Assembly (NCBI GenBank): GCA_036365515.1
Contig: CM070876.1
Span: 94,683,300 to 94,747,299, forward strand
From: Torymus aiolomorphi
Lineage: Eukaryota; Arthropoda; Insecta; Hymenoptera; Torymidae
Length of the DNA stretch: 64,000 bases
Direction of reading: 5' to 3'
A model generated the notes under the pieces. The model ran no database searches. It was not told the DNA's origin and worked only from the letters and a program-made list of their open reading frames with translations. Of this stretch, positions 9,973-22,712 are shown piece after piece; positions within the stretch are counted from its first letter, which is position 1; every line of letters begins with the position of its first letter. Made by a program: the position numbers and the translations under genes.

Positions 9973-10440
9973 GTTCAAAATCATAATGAAAATTTGTTTG
10001 CCTCTCCTAAATCTACATCGGATATGACGTACAAATAACAAAGTAAACTGTTTCGAAAGTCTGACACGGAAGGAACCATTATTTCTTTAGTCAAACATCA
10101 ATTCTTGACTATTTTGTTCCCCTTAAGCAAATTAAAGATTCGATTTTCCTTATTTGTCGGCAGATTTTATACCTATATTTTGCGCTCCTTACGTACGTTT
10201 AGCAAGGGCCAATAATTTACTTGTCTTATTCATATTTATATTTGAATTATAATAAAGTTAATGTTGTCCCAATCAATATTAGCCGCTAAAAGCTATTATT
10301 TTAAAATATGTGTAGTACCTTCAAAATCAAAATGAAAATTGTTTCAAAAAGATGGAAGAAACTTCCCAGTTGAAAGTAACCAATAAAATCAAATAAAAAA
10401 AATTTGCATAAGGTATTATAAGTATTTGCACCAGCAAAAT
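9973..10440 (+). repeat. Family R repeat
   Basis: Contains the R landmarks including the TTTGTCGGCAGATTTTATAC segment and the AAAGATGGAAGAAACTT end, then the same 3' extension (AATCAAATAAAAAAAATTTG) as near 9350. Confidence 0.75.
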
Positions 10441-10463
10441 CTTATTAAATCTCATTAAATTAA

Positions 10464-10713
10464 GGCTGATGCTATTTGTACGACAGATTTCCTAACCTCA
10501 AAATATATTAAGAGACGAAAGGAGTACACTAGAAACTTTTGAAAATTAGACAAACTTCCACAGATGACTAAAGAAATAATATCCCTTATTGTGTGGTAAT
10601 TATTTTCTTACCTGCTCTATCAAAATTTCCGCACTCAAACGATACGCGATTCTGTCGTATCTGTATATATAGATATACCACGAATACAATCTGTCTTACA
10701 AATAGCCGCGCCG
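10464..10713. mobile_element. 250 bp MITE with 9 bp target duplication
   Basis: Inverted ends: GGCTGATGCTATTTGTACGA at the left, and AATAGCCGCGCCG at the right, whose reverse complement CGGCGCGGCTATTTGTAAGA aligns with it apart from one indel and few changes. It is flanked by a perfect 9 bp duplication TTAAATTAA (10455-10463 and 10714-10722). The related sequence near 9420 carries the empty site with one TTAAATTAA. A second 250 bp copy lies at 54587-54836. A 9 bp duplication suggests a Mutator-like mover, but no transposase is present, so the family is inferred. Confidence 0.85.
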
Positions 10714-10839
10714 TTAAATTAAATATAATGTGTCTATTCATCGGCATAAACAACATTGGCATAATCTATTGATTGGCTTTAACTAATAGAAACATTAGTT
10801 TATGCCGATTAACACACACATTTAATTGAATTTAATAAA

Positions 10840-11345
10840 ATTTTACAAAATGTTTATTAAATTTCAGTTAAATTTAACTAAAATTTCAGTTCAAATTCAA
10901 CTTGAAATTTCAATTCAGTTAAATCTAATTATAATTTAATAAACATTTTGAAGTTTTAATACAAATTTTTAGCAGTGTACACCATCTATTCTTGAAGCAT
11001 ATTCGTATTAACAATAGATAGCATTAAATATTGTAAAGTGTTATGATTTTCTAAACCAAACTTTTAAAATTATTAGCCTTTTTATAATACTTATTTCTGA
11101 TATTTAACAACTGATTACTTTGTACATGTACACAGGAAACATAAAAGCTTTCTTATTAATTGTATCTTATTCTGTAATAAATGAAAATTCTCGAGAAAAC
11201 AAAATATCTTTGTAAAATGTTGGTGGAATGATTTTTTTATAATTAGTACGGTAGTGATTTAAAAATTAGAGCTTTTGCTAGTTAGTTCAAGTAAAGTAGA
11301 ATTTGAAGTAAATATTAATAAAATTAACTCCGATATCTAACCTGA
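10840..11345 (+). repeat. Duplicated AT-rich block, copy 1
   Basis: Matches 11690-12170 with roughly 850 bp offset. Landmarks are GTGTACACCATC, TAGATAGCAT and TTAGAGCTTTTGCTAGTTA. The start, 10855-10965, is itself an imperfect inverted repeat of AAATTTCAGTT-type pieces around AACTTGAAATTTCAATTCAG. Just upstream, TCGGCATAAAC (10740) pairs with GTTTATGCCGA (10798). No gene is seen. Confidence 0.7.
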
Positions 11346-11364
11346 GATCATACCTTTTTCACCA

Positions 11365-11545
11365 TACTCTGGCCGAAAGTACCACTTTCGCACCTGGCTC
11401 AAAAACGGGAAAGTGGTATTTTCAGCTTGGGTATCGTGAAAAATCGTATACGCGACACAGTGATAAAGAGGGCCACCCCAGAGCATATGTTTGCCTCCTC
11501 CGCCCTTGGCTCGGGTCGCAATTTATACATGCTCTGCACTGGCCG
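11365..11545. other. Inverted-repeat segment with CCACTTTCG motif
   Basis: TTTTTCACCATACTCTGGCC near 11356 is mirrored by TTGGGTATCGTGAAAAA near 11425, with TACCACTTTCG and GAAAGTGGTA as inner arms. A variant of the first arm (CCTGGCCAAAAGTGCCACTT) recurs in every full family R block (near 13618, 16326, 30190 and 50966). The rest is moderately GC-rich and unrecognised. Confidence 0.5.
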
Positions 11546-11689
11546 ACTCTTTAACTACCTATAGTTCTCTAATATACTATTTGTAGTCTTTCTGAACATG
11601 TTTTTATTTGGAGGATAATATCCATTGTAGATTATTGTGAACCGATGAATACATCAAATTTGTTCAAAATTTTATCAAATTTAAGATAA

Positions 11690-12170
11690 ATTATGTAATA
11701 AAACTTCTAAATTTTTATTAAATTTCAGTTTCAAGTTCAACTTGAAATTTCAATTCAGTTAAATTTAACTGAAATTTAATAAACATTTTGAAGTTTTATT
11801 ACAAATTTTTTATCATTGTACACCATCAACTCTTGAAGCATATTCACATTAAACAATAGATAGCATAAAATATTGTAAATTGTTATGATTTTCTAAAACC
11901 AAACTTTTAAAATTATTAGCCTTTTTATAATACTCATTTCCGATATTTAGCAACTGATTATTTTTACATGTATACAGGAGGCTTTCTTATTAATTGTAAC
12001 TTATTCTGTAATAAATGAACGTTCTTGAGAAAACAAAATATGTTGGTAAACTGTTGGTCGAATGATTTTTTTATATTTAGTATTGTAGTGGTTTAAAAAT
12101 TAGAGCTTTTGCTAGTTACATCAAATAAAGTAGAATTCGAAGTAAATATCCTGAGACTGGGATCATACCT
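11690..12170 (+). repeat. Duplicated AT-rich block, copy 2
   Basis: Second copy of the 10840-11345 block. It is followed at about 12250 by the first satellite monomers. Confidence 0.7.
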
Positions 12171-12249
12171 GAGATTATTGTTTATTATACTAACCGTAAG
12201 ATATCTCTGCATTGTGCCGTACGCGGCGCACTAATATGGATTAGAGAAC

Positions 12250-13545
12250 TGGTTTTCTACGTAAAATTTGATGATGTTGAACCCTGTCTCGTTTGTGTGC
12301 TTCGGATGGTACACTAATAACAGTAGTATATTAATTAAAAAAAAACAAAAAAGACATAATTTTTCGATTGTTGTAGACAATCATCGGGGGCGCTTAAATG
12401 TGAGTGGGAATGGGGATGTAAATCTTTTTAGCTTCACGAGAATGAACGGACCATCGTGACAATACGCAATCTAATAATTAATAAATACGTTTCGGATGTA
12501 ATGTATCACACACAGCATCCTAGTGAAGAAATATCAAACTAAAAGTTGATCGGGTACACGTATAAGCGTGTAGTTTTTTTTAAATAACGGTAAGTCGGGA
12601 TCGGTGTATGAGGGTTCGAATGAATGTGTCCGCTGGCGCGTTTCATGTGGGTGGGGGCGGGGATAAAAATCTTTTCACTTTCAGAGGAGTGAACCAACCA
12701 TCATGACAATAAGAAATCTAATGAAGAAAGGAACCGGTTTCAGATATAACGGATCACACAGCAAACCTAGTTAGGAAATATCAAACTAACAGTAGATGGG
12801 GTACACGTATAAGCGAATAGTTTTTTTTTTAAATAACGGTACGTTGGGATCGGTATATGAGCGTTCGTATGAATTTGTACGCGGGCACGCTTAAATGTGG
12901 GTGGGGGCGGGGATAAAAATCTTTTCAGCTTCCGACCAACCATCATGACAATAAGAAATCTAATGAAGAAAGGAACCGGTTTAAGATGTAACAGATCACA
13001 CAGCAAAGCTAGTGAGGAAATATCAAACTAACAGTAGATGGGGTACACGTATAAGGGAATAGTTTTTTTTTTAAATAACGGTATGTCGGGATCGGTATAT
13101 GAGCGTCCGTATAAATTTGTACGCGGGCACGCTTAAATGTGGGTGGGGGCGGGGATAAAAATCTTTTCAGCTTCCGAAGAATGAACCAACCATCATGACA
13201 ATAAGAAATCTAATGAAGAAAGGAACCGGTTTAAGATGTAACAGATCACACAGCAAAGCTAGTGAGAAAATATCAAACTAACAGTAGATGGGGTATACGT
13301 ATAAGCGTATAATTTTTTTTTTTAAATAACGGGAAGCCGGGATCGGTGTATGAGCGTTCGTATGAATGTGTACGCGAGCACGCTTAAATGTAGGTGGGGG
13401 CGGGGATAAAAATCTTTTTAGCTTTAGAGGAATGCACCAACCATCATGACAATCAGAAATCTAATGAAAATAGAAATTGGTTTCTGGTGTACCGGAACAC
13501 ACACAACAACCTAGTGAAAAAATATGAAACTAAAAGTAGACAGGG
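12250..13545 (+). repeat. Satellite array 1, about 5 monomers
   Basis: Monomers of about 240-251 bp; GATAAAAATC recurs at 12662, 12912, 13154 and 13405. Each monomer has CGGTGTATGAGCGTTCGTATG, GTGGGTGGGGGCGGG, CCAACCATCATGACAAT, AGAAATCTAATGAAG, AAATATCAAACTAAAAGTAG, then ACACGTATAAGCGTATAG and a T tract of 8-15. No conserved reading frame crosses monomers. Confidence 0.95.
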
Positions 13546-14435
13546 TGTAGCAATAGTAATAACACTTAGGATAATCATCTATAGCAAGAACCTGTTAGAT
13601 AAATTTTTTCGGAATACCCTGGCCAAAAGTGCCACTTTCGCTCCCGGATCAAAACCTTATATTACTCATATTATATATGAATTATAATAAAGTTAATGTT
13701 AACCCAATCAATATTAGCCATTCAAAGCTATGTTTTCAAAATATGTGTAGTACCTTCAAAATCAAAATGAAAATTTTTCAAAAAGATGGAAGAAACTTAA
13801 CGGACATTTCTACCAAAACATGCATTTGGAGAAAGTAAAAATTTCTAAAAAAATTTATTCTCAAAAATTAAACAGAAATTTGTGTATAATAATCACATTT
13901 ATACAGATTTGAATTTATTTGTTTCACGAAAGTCAATATCAATTTATGATTTGAAGTAGCTGAATAATTTACACCTCTGCTAAATGTACATCAGATTTGA
14001 ACAGACTTTATACAGATTTGAATTTATTTGTTTTAATATAATTATATCAATGTATGATTTGACGTAGCTGAATAATTTACGCCTCTGCTAAATGTACATC
14101 AGATATGACGTACAAAAAACAAAATAAACAGTTTCGAAAGTCTGTCATGGAAGTGACTATTATTTCATTAGCCAAACATCAATTCTTGATAATTTTGTTC
14201 CCCTTAAGAAAATTAAAGGTTAGATTTTCCTTATTTGTCGGCAGATTTTATACCTATATATTGCGCTGCGTACGTACGTTTAGCAAGAGCCAATAATTTA
14301 CTTGTCTTATTCATATTATATATGAATTATAATAAAGTTAATGTTGACCCAATCAATATTAGCCGGTAAAAGCTATGTTTTTAAAATATATGTAGTACCT
14401 TCAAAATCAAAATGAAAATTTTTCGTATGCATTAT
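13546..14435 (+). repeat. Family R block between satellite arrays
   Basis: Starts where a monomer changes from GTAGACAGGG to GTGTAGCAATAGTAATAAC and ends at TCGTATGCATTATAGAAAT before the monomer motif CGGTTTCGGATGTAAC. The same two junctions recur at other R blocks. It contains two partial R units (about 640 bp period). At 13580-13583 it has TATA exactly where other R blocks carry a 230 bp MITE. Confidence 0.8.
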
Positions 14436-16024
14436 AGAAATAAATCGGTTTCGGATGTAACGTATCACACACAGCAACCTAGTGAACAAATATCAAAATA
14501 AAAGTAGATGGGTTACACGTATAAGCGTATAGTTTTTCTTTAATTAGCGTAATTCGGGATCGGTGTATGAGCGTCCGTATGAATGTGTACTCGGGCGCGC
14601 TCAAATATGGGTGGGGGCGGGGATAAACTCTTTTTTAGCTTCAGGGCAATGAACCAACCATCATGATCATTAGAAATCTAACGAAGAAAGGAATCGGTTT
14701 CTGATGTAACGGATCACATACGGCAAACCTAGTGAAGAAATATCAAAATAAAAGTTGATGGGGTACACGTGTAAGAGTATATTTTTTTTAAATAACTGTA
14801 ATTCGGGATCGGTGTATGAGCGTCCGTATTAATGTGTACTCGGTCGCGCTTAAATGTGGTTGGGGGTGGGAATAAAAATCTTTTCAGCTTCCGAAGAATG
14901 AACCAACCATCTAGACAATAAGAAATCTAATCAAGAAAGAAATCGGTTTTTTGTGAAACGGATCACACACAGCAACCTAGTGAAGAAATATCAAACTAAA
15001 ACTAGATGTGGTACATGTATAAGCGTCTAATTTTTTTTTTTTTTTTAATAACAGTAAGTCGGGATCGGTGTATGAGCGATCGTATGAATGTACTGGGGCG
15101 CGCTTAAATGTGGGTGGGGCGGGGATAAAAATCATTTCAGCTTCAGAGGAATGAACCAATCATCATGACAATAATAAATCTAACGAAGAAAGAAATCGGT
15201 TTCGGATGTAACGGATCACACACAGCAACATACTGAAGAAATATCAAACTAAAAGTAGATAGGGTACGCGTATAAGCGTATAGTTTTTTTTTTTTAATTT
15301 CGGTAAGTCTGGATTGTTGTATGAGCATTCGTATGAATGTGTACGCGGGCGCGCTTAAATGTGGGTGGTGGGGGCAGGGATAAAAATCTTTTCAGCTTCA
15401 GAATAATGAACTAATCATCATGACAATTAGAAATCTAACGAAGAAAGAAACCGGTTTCAGATGTAACGGATCACAACCAGCAAACCTAGCGAAGCAATAT
15501 CAAACAAAACGTAGATGGGGTATACGTATAAGCGTCTAATTTTTTTCTTTATTTAATAACAGTAAGTCGGGATCGGTGTATGAGCGATCGTATGAATGTA
15601 CTGGGGCGCGCTCAAATGTGGGTGGGGCGGGGATAAAAATCATTTCAGCTTCAGAGGAATGAACCAACCATCATGACAATAATAAATCTAACGAAGAAAG
15701 AAATCGGTTTCGGATGTAACGGATCACACACAGCAACATGCTGAAGAAATATCAAACTAAAAGTAGATGGGGTACGCGTATAAGCGTATAGTTTTTTTTT
15801 TTTTTAATTTCGGTAAGTCTGGATTGTTGTATGAGCATTCGTATGAATGTGTACGCGAGCGCGCTTAAATGTAGGTGGGGGCGGGGATAAAAATCTTTTT
15901 AGCTTTAGAGGAATGCACCAACTATCATGACAATAAGAAATCTAATGAAAAAACAAATTGGTTTCTGGTGTAACGGAACACACACAACAACCTAGTGAAA
16001 AAATATCAAACTAAAAGTAGACGG
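14436..16024 (+). repeat. Satellite array 2, about 6-7 monomers
   Basis: Same monomer family as array 1. Segments 14980-15330 and 15530-15840 are near copies, with identical GAACCAACCATCATGACAAT and CGATCGTATGAATGTACTGG, which shows local amplification. Confidence 0.95.
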
Positions 16025-17025
16025 GGTGTAGCAATAGTAAAACTTAGGATGATCATCTACACGGAGAGAAATTAGTAGTTAATATCGCATGGAGCGGCTT
16101 ACTATTTTTCGGCGTTGCTCTGCATACTATATTCGCCACCACTCCGTGCAATTCTAGCATAGACTTATTTGAATAGCGCGTGCGCTCATGCGTTAATCGC
16201 TTGGAACCGTTTCAAACGGATCATAGGGGGAGATGCGAAAATCGCATGACTACAATCCATGCGTTTATCGCTACTATTTTCTCTCCTTATAGCAGGAACC
16301 TGTTAGATAAATTTTTGCGGAATACCCTGGTCAAAAGGGCCACTTTCACTCCCTGATCAAAACCTTATATTATTCTTATTGTATATGAATTATAATAAAG
16401 ATAATGTTGACCCAATCAATATTAGCCGTTCAAACCTATGATTTAAAAATATGTGTAGTACGCTCAAAATCAAAATGAAAATTTTTTCAAAAATATAGAA
16501 GAAACTTAACGGACATTTCTACCAGCACATATATCTGGACAAAGTAAAAATTTCTAAAAAAATTTATTCTAAAAAATTAAACAGAAATTTCTGTATAGTA
16601 ATGTCATTTATACAGATTTGAATTTATTTGTTTCACAAAAGTCAATATCCATGTATGATTTTTAGTAGCTGAGTAAGTTACGCCTCTGCTAAATGTACAT
16701 CAGATATGACGTACAAATAACAAAATAAACTGTTTCGAAAGTCTGTCATGGAAGGGACTATTATTTTATTAGCCAAACATCAATTCTTGACTATTTTGTT
16801 CCCCTTAAGAAAATTAAAGGTTAGATTTTCCTTATTTGTCGGCAGATTTTATTCCTATATATTGCCCTCCGGACGTACGTTTAGCAAGAGCCAATAATTT
16901 ACTTGTCTTATTCATATTATATATGAAATATAATAAAGTTAATGTTGACCCAATCAATATTAGCCGGTAAAAGCTATGTTTTTAAAATATATGTAGTACC
17001 TTTAAAATCAAAAAGAAAATTTTTC
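16025..17025 (+). repeat. Family R block carrying a 230 bp MITE
   Basis: Same left junction (GGGTGTAGCAATAGTAA) and right junction (CGTATGCATTATGGAAGTAA) as the block at 13546, but with a MITE inserted at 16060-16289. Confidence 0.8.
16060..16289. mobile_element. 230 bp TA-flanked MITE, copy 1
   Basis: Inverted ends CACGGAGAGAAATTAGTAG and, reading inward from the right, a matching (mutated) AAGGAGAGAAAATAGTAGC. It is flanked by TA. Two more copies with exactly the same length lie in equivalent R blocks (29925 and 50701). Confidence 0.8.
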
Positions 17026-19159
17026 GTATGCATTATGGAAGTAAATCGGTTTCGGATGTGACGTATCACACACAGCAACCTAGTGAACAAATATCAAACT
17101 AAAAGTAGGTGGGTTAAACGTATAAGCGTATAGTTTTTTTTTAATTAACTTAATTCGGGATCGGTGTACGAGCGTCCGTATGAATGTGTACTCGGGCGCA
17201 CTCAAATGTGGGTGGGGGCGGGGATAAACTCTTTTTTAGCTTCAGAGCAATCAACCAACCATCATGACAATTGGAAATCTAACGACAAAGAAATCGGTTT
17301 CGTGTTTCACTGATCACACACAGCAACGTACTGAAGAAATATCAAACTAAAATTAGATGGGTTATACGTATAAGAGTAAAGTTTTTTTTATTAATTTCGG
17401 TAATTCTGGATTGATGTATGAGCGTTCGTATGAATGTGTACGCGGGCGCGCATAAATGTGGGTGGTGGGGGCAGGGATAAAAATCTTTTCAGCTTCAGAG
17501 GAATTAACTAATCATCGGGACAATTAGAAATCTAATAACGGAGGAAATCGGTTTTAGATGTAACGCATCCCACACAGGAAATCTAGTGAGGAAATATCAA
17601 ACTAAAAATTGTTTCGGTACCCGTGTAAGCGTATATTTTTTTTAAATAACTGTAATTCGGGACCGGTGTATGAGCGTTCGTATGTATGTGTACTGGGGCG
17701 CGCTTTAATGTGGGTGGCGGGGCGGGCATAAAAATCTTTTCATCTTCAAAGGAATGAACCAACCATCATGACAATAAGAAATCTAATGAAGAATGGAACC
17801 GCTTTCAGATGTAAGGGATCACAACCAGCAAACCTAGTAAAGAAGTATCAAACTAAAAGTAGATGGGGTACACGTATAAGCGTATAGTTTTTTTTTTTTA
17901 ATTACGGTAAGTCTGGATTGTTGTATGAGCGTTCGTATGAATGTGTACGCTGGCACTCTTGAATGTGGGTGGTGGGGGCAGGGATAAAATTCTTTTCAGC
18001 CTCAGAGGAATGAGCTAGTGATCATGACAATCAGAAATCTAATGGAGGAAGAAATCGGTTTTGAGATGTAATGAATCACACTCAGCAAACCTAGTGAGGA
18101 AATATCAAACTAAAAGTTGCTGGGGTACACGTGTAAGCGTATATTTTTCTTAATTAACTGTAATTCGTGGTCGGCGTATGAGCGTCCGTATGGATGTGTA
18201 CTCGGGCGCGCTTAAATGTGGGTGGGGTCGGGGATAAAATTCTTTTCAGTTTCAGAAGTATGACCTAACCATCATGACAATAATAAATCTAACGAAGAGA
18301 GAAATCGGTTTCGGATGTAAGGGATCACACTCAGCAACCTACTGAAGAATTATCAAACTAAATGTAGATGGGTTATACGTATAAGCGTAATGTTTTTTTT
18401 TAATTAACGGTAAGTCTGGATTGTTGTATGAGCGTTCGTATGAATGTAGACGCGGGCGCGTATAAATGTGGGTGTTGGGGGCAGGGATAAAAATCTTTTC
18501 AGCTTCAGAGGAGTGAACTAATCATGATGACAATTAGAAATCTAATGAAGGAAGAATTCTGTTTCAGATGTAATGGATCACACACTGCAAACCTAGTGAG
18601 GAGATATCAAACTAAAAGTTGCTGGGGTACACGTGTAAGCGTATATTTTTTTTAAATAATGGTAAGTCGGGAAAGGTGTGTGAGCGATCGTATGAATGTG
18701 TGTTGTGGCGCGCATAAATGTGGGTGGGGGCGGGGATAAAAATCTTTTCAGCTTCATAGGAATGAACCCACCATCATGTCAATAATGAATCTAACGAAGA
18801 AAGAAATCGGTTTCTGATGTAACGGATCACACACAGCAACCTACTGAAGAAATATCAAACTAAAAGTAGACGGGTTATACGTATAACCGTAATTTTTTTT
18901 TATTAATTTCGGTAAGTCTGGATTGTTGTATGAGCATTCGTATGAATGTGTACGCGGGCGCGCTTGAATGTGGGTGGTGGGGCAGGGATAAAAATCTTTT
19001 CAGCCTGAGAGGAATGAACTAATCATCATGACAATTAGAAATCTAATGAAGAAAGAAATCGGTTTCAGATGTAACGGATCACACTCAGCAAACCTAGTGA
19101 GGAAATATCAAACTAAAAGTTGCTGGGGTACATCCGTAAGCGTATATTTTTTTTAAATA
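17026..19159 (+). repeat. Satellite array 3, about 8-9 monomers in alternating types
   Basis: Two monomer types alternate. One has GGTAAGTCTGGATTGTTGTA and GGGGGCAGGGATAAAA; the other has CTGTAATTCGGGATCGG and GGGCGGGGATAAAA. The pair repeats about every 490-500 bp, i.e. a dimeric higher-order repeat. Confidence 0.9.
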
Positions 19160-20831
19160 CTAGAGTTCGACACGCGCGCTTAGCGCGCCGATTTTCTTTT
19201 TTTTTTTCTTTTGCTAATAATTTCTTAATATAGCTATCAAAATGGTCAAGTATTTTTGCAAATACATATATGTGGCTTCCAGGAATGATGACGTAACTAC
19301 ATTTTACGTGTTTTCGAGAAATTACCGTTTTAAAATATCTGTCATTCATGAGTATCTACATAATGTACCTTGTGCATTAAGGTACCCAACTCTCAGCCAA
19401 TCGGAGCCAATCTTCGGCTTCGATGCTTAGTGGTGGGCAAATTACATGCGTGGACCTCATATCCCCTGACTACTGGGGTTTACAAGTTATTTAAATAATC
19501 GTTTTGCTTATTTTTTTATGTCTACATAACTCCCTTACATGCGTGGACCTCATATCCCCCGCCTACTTGTACTAATACATGTTTCGTAATTATAGTATCA
19601 AAAAATTCTATTTTGTAATAGTTTGTTAAATAAATAATCGGGTTTAAATTAATTATTTCATTATTTTTGATATCAGATTCATGATTGGCAACCCCAAAAA
19701 CAAAACATAATACAGTTCCGTAATTATAGTTTCAAAAAATTATATTTCTCTAATTTGTTTAAATAATTTTGTTCAAATTCATTATTACATTATTTTTTAT
19801 ATCAGATTCGTGATCATCGCCTATAAAAACCGCAAGATTGTTGTATTTTGTGTCTCAGATTGAGCTACATTTGAAAGCGGTAGTCCCGAGTATAGTGTAA
19901 TAGGAGCTACATTTAATATTTGTCATTATAAAGTTAATTTAATCTAATAAATTATTTTGTGATTGTAACTTTTATTCTTGTAATAAAATATATTTAAATT
20001 GTAATTTTGATAGTTAAAAAATAGTCTATGTATATCTAGATAGGAGTTTTAAAAACTTTAGACAAATATGTATTGCATTTATCCAATCTATAACCCTATA
20101 AATCTATATAGATGTAGAATGACCGTCTTAAAAGTTTTGGTCACGTCATGAATTTTAATTTTAATCTAAGTTTTGCTATTAAAAAAATAGTTTATATATA
20201 AGAAGTTTATTTTAAGAGATATACAATACGAGTTTTAAAAACTTTAGACAAATATTTGTTGCATTTATCAATATCAAATCTGTTAAAATGGCGATAAGCG
20301 TCATCAGGAACTTGACAAAGTATGGTCATTTGCTTCATAATTTCGACGGTCTTGCGACGGTCTTAAGACGGTCGCCTGACCGTCTTATGACGCGCATCAC
20401 AGTCACGTTGCATCTCTGCGCATGCAACACGGGGGCCTTTCTACATATGTGTGTTCTGTGTGTTCCCGACAAAGACAGATAAATCTGTTCCGTTTATGTG
20501 AGACAGAGACAGACATAGAGAGAAGTTGTCTAGAACAGACAGAACACACATATGTAGAAAGGGCCCAGCGCAACATCTGAATGTATACGCCTCTTTAATA
20601 TTATTATAATACAAATGTAATAATTACAATAATGTAATATACAACAACATGTCAACATAATACAAAATACAATTTACATATTACTACAATATCTGTATTG
20701 AAAACTTAATCTCGTTCGCATTTAGAACTCTAGTCCCTCTAACTTTAGCAGACGCAATTGACGCGATTCGAGATTTTCGAGAAAAAATCAACATGGCGCC
20801 AAACATGTCTGGTTGCATTTTATATAGACGG
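19160..20831. repeat. Segment S, copy 1 (1.67 kb), set into the satellite
   Basis: Begins CTAGAGTTCGACACGCGCGC exactly after a monomer's TTTTTTTTAAATA and ends TATATAGACGG before a monomer resumes at ACTGTAATTCGG. Left and right satellite flanks would join seamlessly. It is AT-rich and non-coding as far as I can see. Inside are a GACGGTC-rich stretch near 20343-20385 and a long hairpin (20433-20565). A nearly identical copy is at 27730-29423. I find no clear TIR or target duplication, so its class is unknown. Confidence 0.8.
20433..20565. repeat. Long hairpin (MITE-like or RNA hairpin) in segment S copy 1
   Basis: Arms of about 30 bp: GGGCCTTTCTACATATGTGT and onward through GTTCTGT pair with ACAGAACACACATATGTAGA and AAGGGCCC. 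The loop of about 75 bp contains further AGACAG and CTGTTC pairing. It may be a short inverted-repeat transposon or a transcribed hairpin. Confidence 0.7.
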
Positions 20832-22563
20832 AACTGTAATTCGGCATCGGAGTATGAGCGTTCGTATGTATGTGGACTGTCGCGTTTAAATGTGGGTAGG
20901 CGGGAATAAAATTCTTTCAGTTTCAGAGGAATGAACCAAACATCATGACAATAAGAAATCTAATGAAGAAAGAAACCGGTTTCAGATGTAACGGATCACA
21001 ACCAACAAACCTAGCGTAGCAAAATCAAACTAAAAGTAGATGGGGTATACGTATAATCATACAGCTTTTTTTTTAATTAACGGTATGTCGTGATCTGTGT
21101 ATGAGCGTTTGACAATAAGATATCTAATGTAGAAAGAAATCGGTTTCTTGTGAAACGGATCACACACAGCAACCTAGTGAAGAAATATCAAACTAAAACT
21201 AGATGGGTTACACGTAAAAGCGTATAATACTTTCTTTTTAAATAACGCTAAGTCGGGATCGGTGTATGAGCGTTCGTATGAATGTGTTTTCGGGCTCGCT
21301 TAAATGAAGGTGGGGGCGCCGATAAAAATCTTTTCAGCTTCTAAAGAATACACTAATCATCGTGACCATTAGAAATCTAATGAAGAAAGAAATTGGTTTC
21401 AGATGTAACCAATCACACACAGTAAACCTAGTGAGAAAATAACAAACTAAAAGTTGCTGGGGTACACGTGTTAGGGTATATTTTTTTAAATAACTGTAAT
21501 TCGGAATCGGTGTATGAGCGTTCGTATGTATGTGTACTGGGGCGCGCTAAAATGTGGGTGGTGGAGGCAGGGACAAAAATCTTTTCATCTTCAGAGGTAT
21601 GAACTAACCATCATGACAATAAGAAATCTAACGAAGAGAGAAATCGGTTTCGGATGTAACGGATCACATTCAACAACCTACTGAAGAAATATCAAACTAA
21701 AAGTAGATGGGGTATACGTATAAGCGTATAGTTTTTTTTTTTTATAACGGTAAGTCGGGATCGGTGTATGAGCGTTCGTATGAATGTGTACTCGGGCTCG
21801 CTTAAATGTAGGTGGTGGGGACAGGGATAAAAATCTCTTCAGCCTCAGAGGAATGAACTAAACATCGTGACCATTAGAAATCTAATGAAGAATGGAACCG
21901 TTTTCAGATGTAAGGGATCACAACCAGCAAACCTAGTGAAGAAGTATCAAACTAAAAGTAGATGGGGTACACGTATTAGCATATAGTTTTTTTTTTTTTA
22001 AATTACGGTATGTCTGGATTGTTGTATGAGCGTTCGTATGAATGTGTACGCTGGCGCGCTTGAATGTGGGATTTGGGGCCAGGAATAAAATTCTTTTCAG
22101 TCTCAGAGGAATGAACTAATCATCATGACAATCAGAAATCTAATGAAGAAAGAAATCGATTTCAGATATAACGTATCACACTCAGCAAACCTAGTGAGGA
22201 AATATCAAACTAAAAGTTGCTGGGGTACACGTGTAATCGTATATTTTTTTTAAATAACTGTAAGTCGGGATCGGTGTATGAGCGATCGGATGAATGTTTA
22301 CTGCGGCGCCCTTAAATGTGGGTGGGGGCGGGGATAAAAATCTTTTCAGCTTCAGAGCAATGAACACACCATCATGACAATAATAAATCTAACGAAGAGA
22401 GAAATCGGTTTCGGATGTAACGGAACACACTCAGCAACCTACTGAAGAAACATCAATCTAAAAGTAGATGTGTTATACGTATAAGCGTATATTTTTTTTA
22501 AATAACTGTAATTCGGGATTGGTGTATGAGGGTCCGTATGAATGCGTACTCGGGCGCGATTAA

Positions 22564-22712
22564 CCTTCAGGCGGCCGGAAAGGGTCAGATCTGGCCACCA
22601 TTTTGGTCGACCCATATGTGGGGTCCATTTAAAGATCATTTGTAGGCAAAATATTCTTCAAAGTTTTATTTTATCTCTTTCTTAATTCCCGGCAGCCCCG
22701 GCCTCCTGGAGG
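22564..22712. mobile_element. 149 bp TTAA-flanked MITE, type 1 copy a
   Basis: Ends CCTTCAGGCGGCCGG and (reverse) CCTCCAGGAGGCCGG, flanked on both sides by TTAA. TTAA duplication with CC ends is the mark of piggyBac-type movers. The site is the monomer motif GCG(C/A)TTAAATGTGGG. There is no coding capacity. Confidence 0.85.

Noticed and set aside
19160..20831. Segment S as a Helitron or classic TIR transposon
   Set aside because: It lacks TC...CTRR ends and I find no matching inverted ends or target duplication, so I leave it unclassified.
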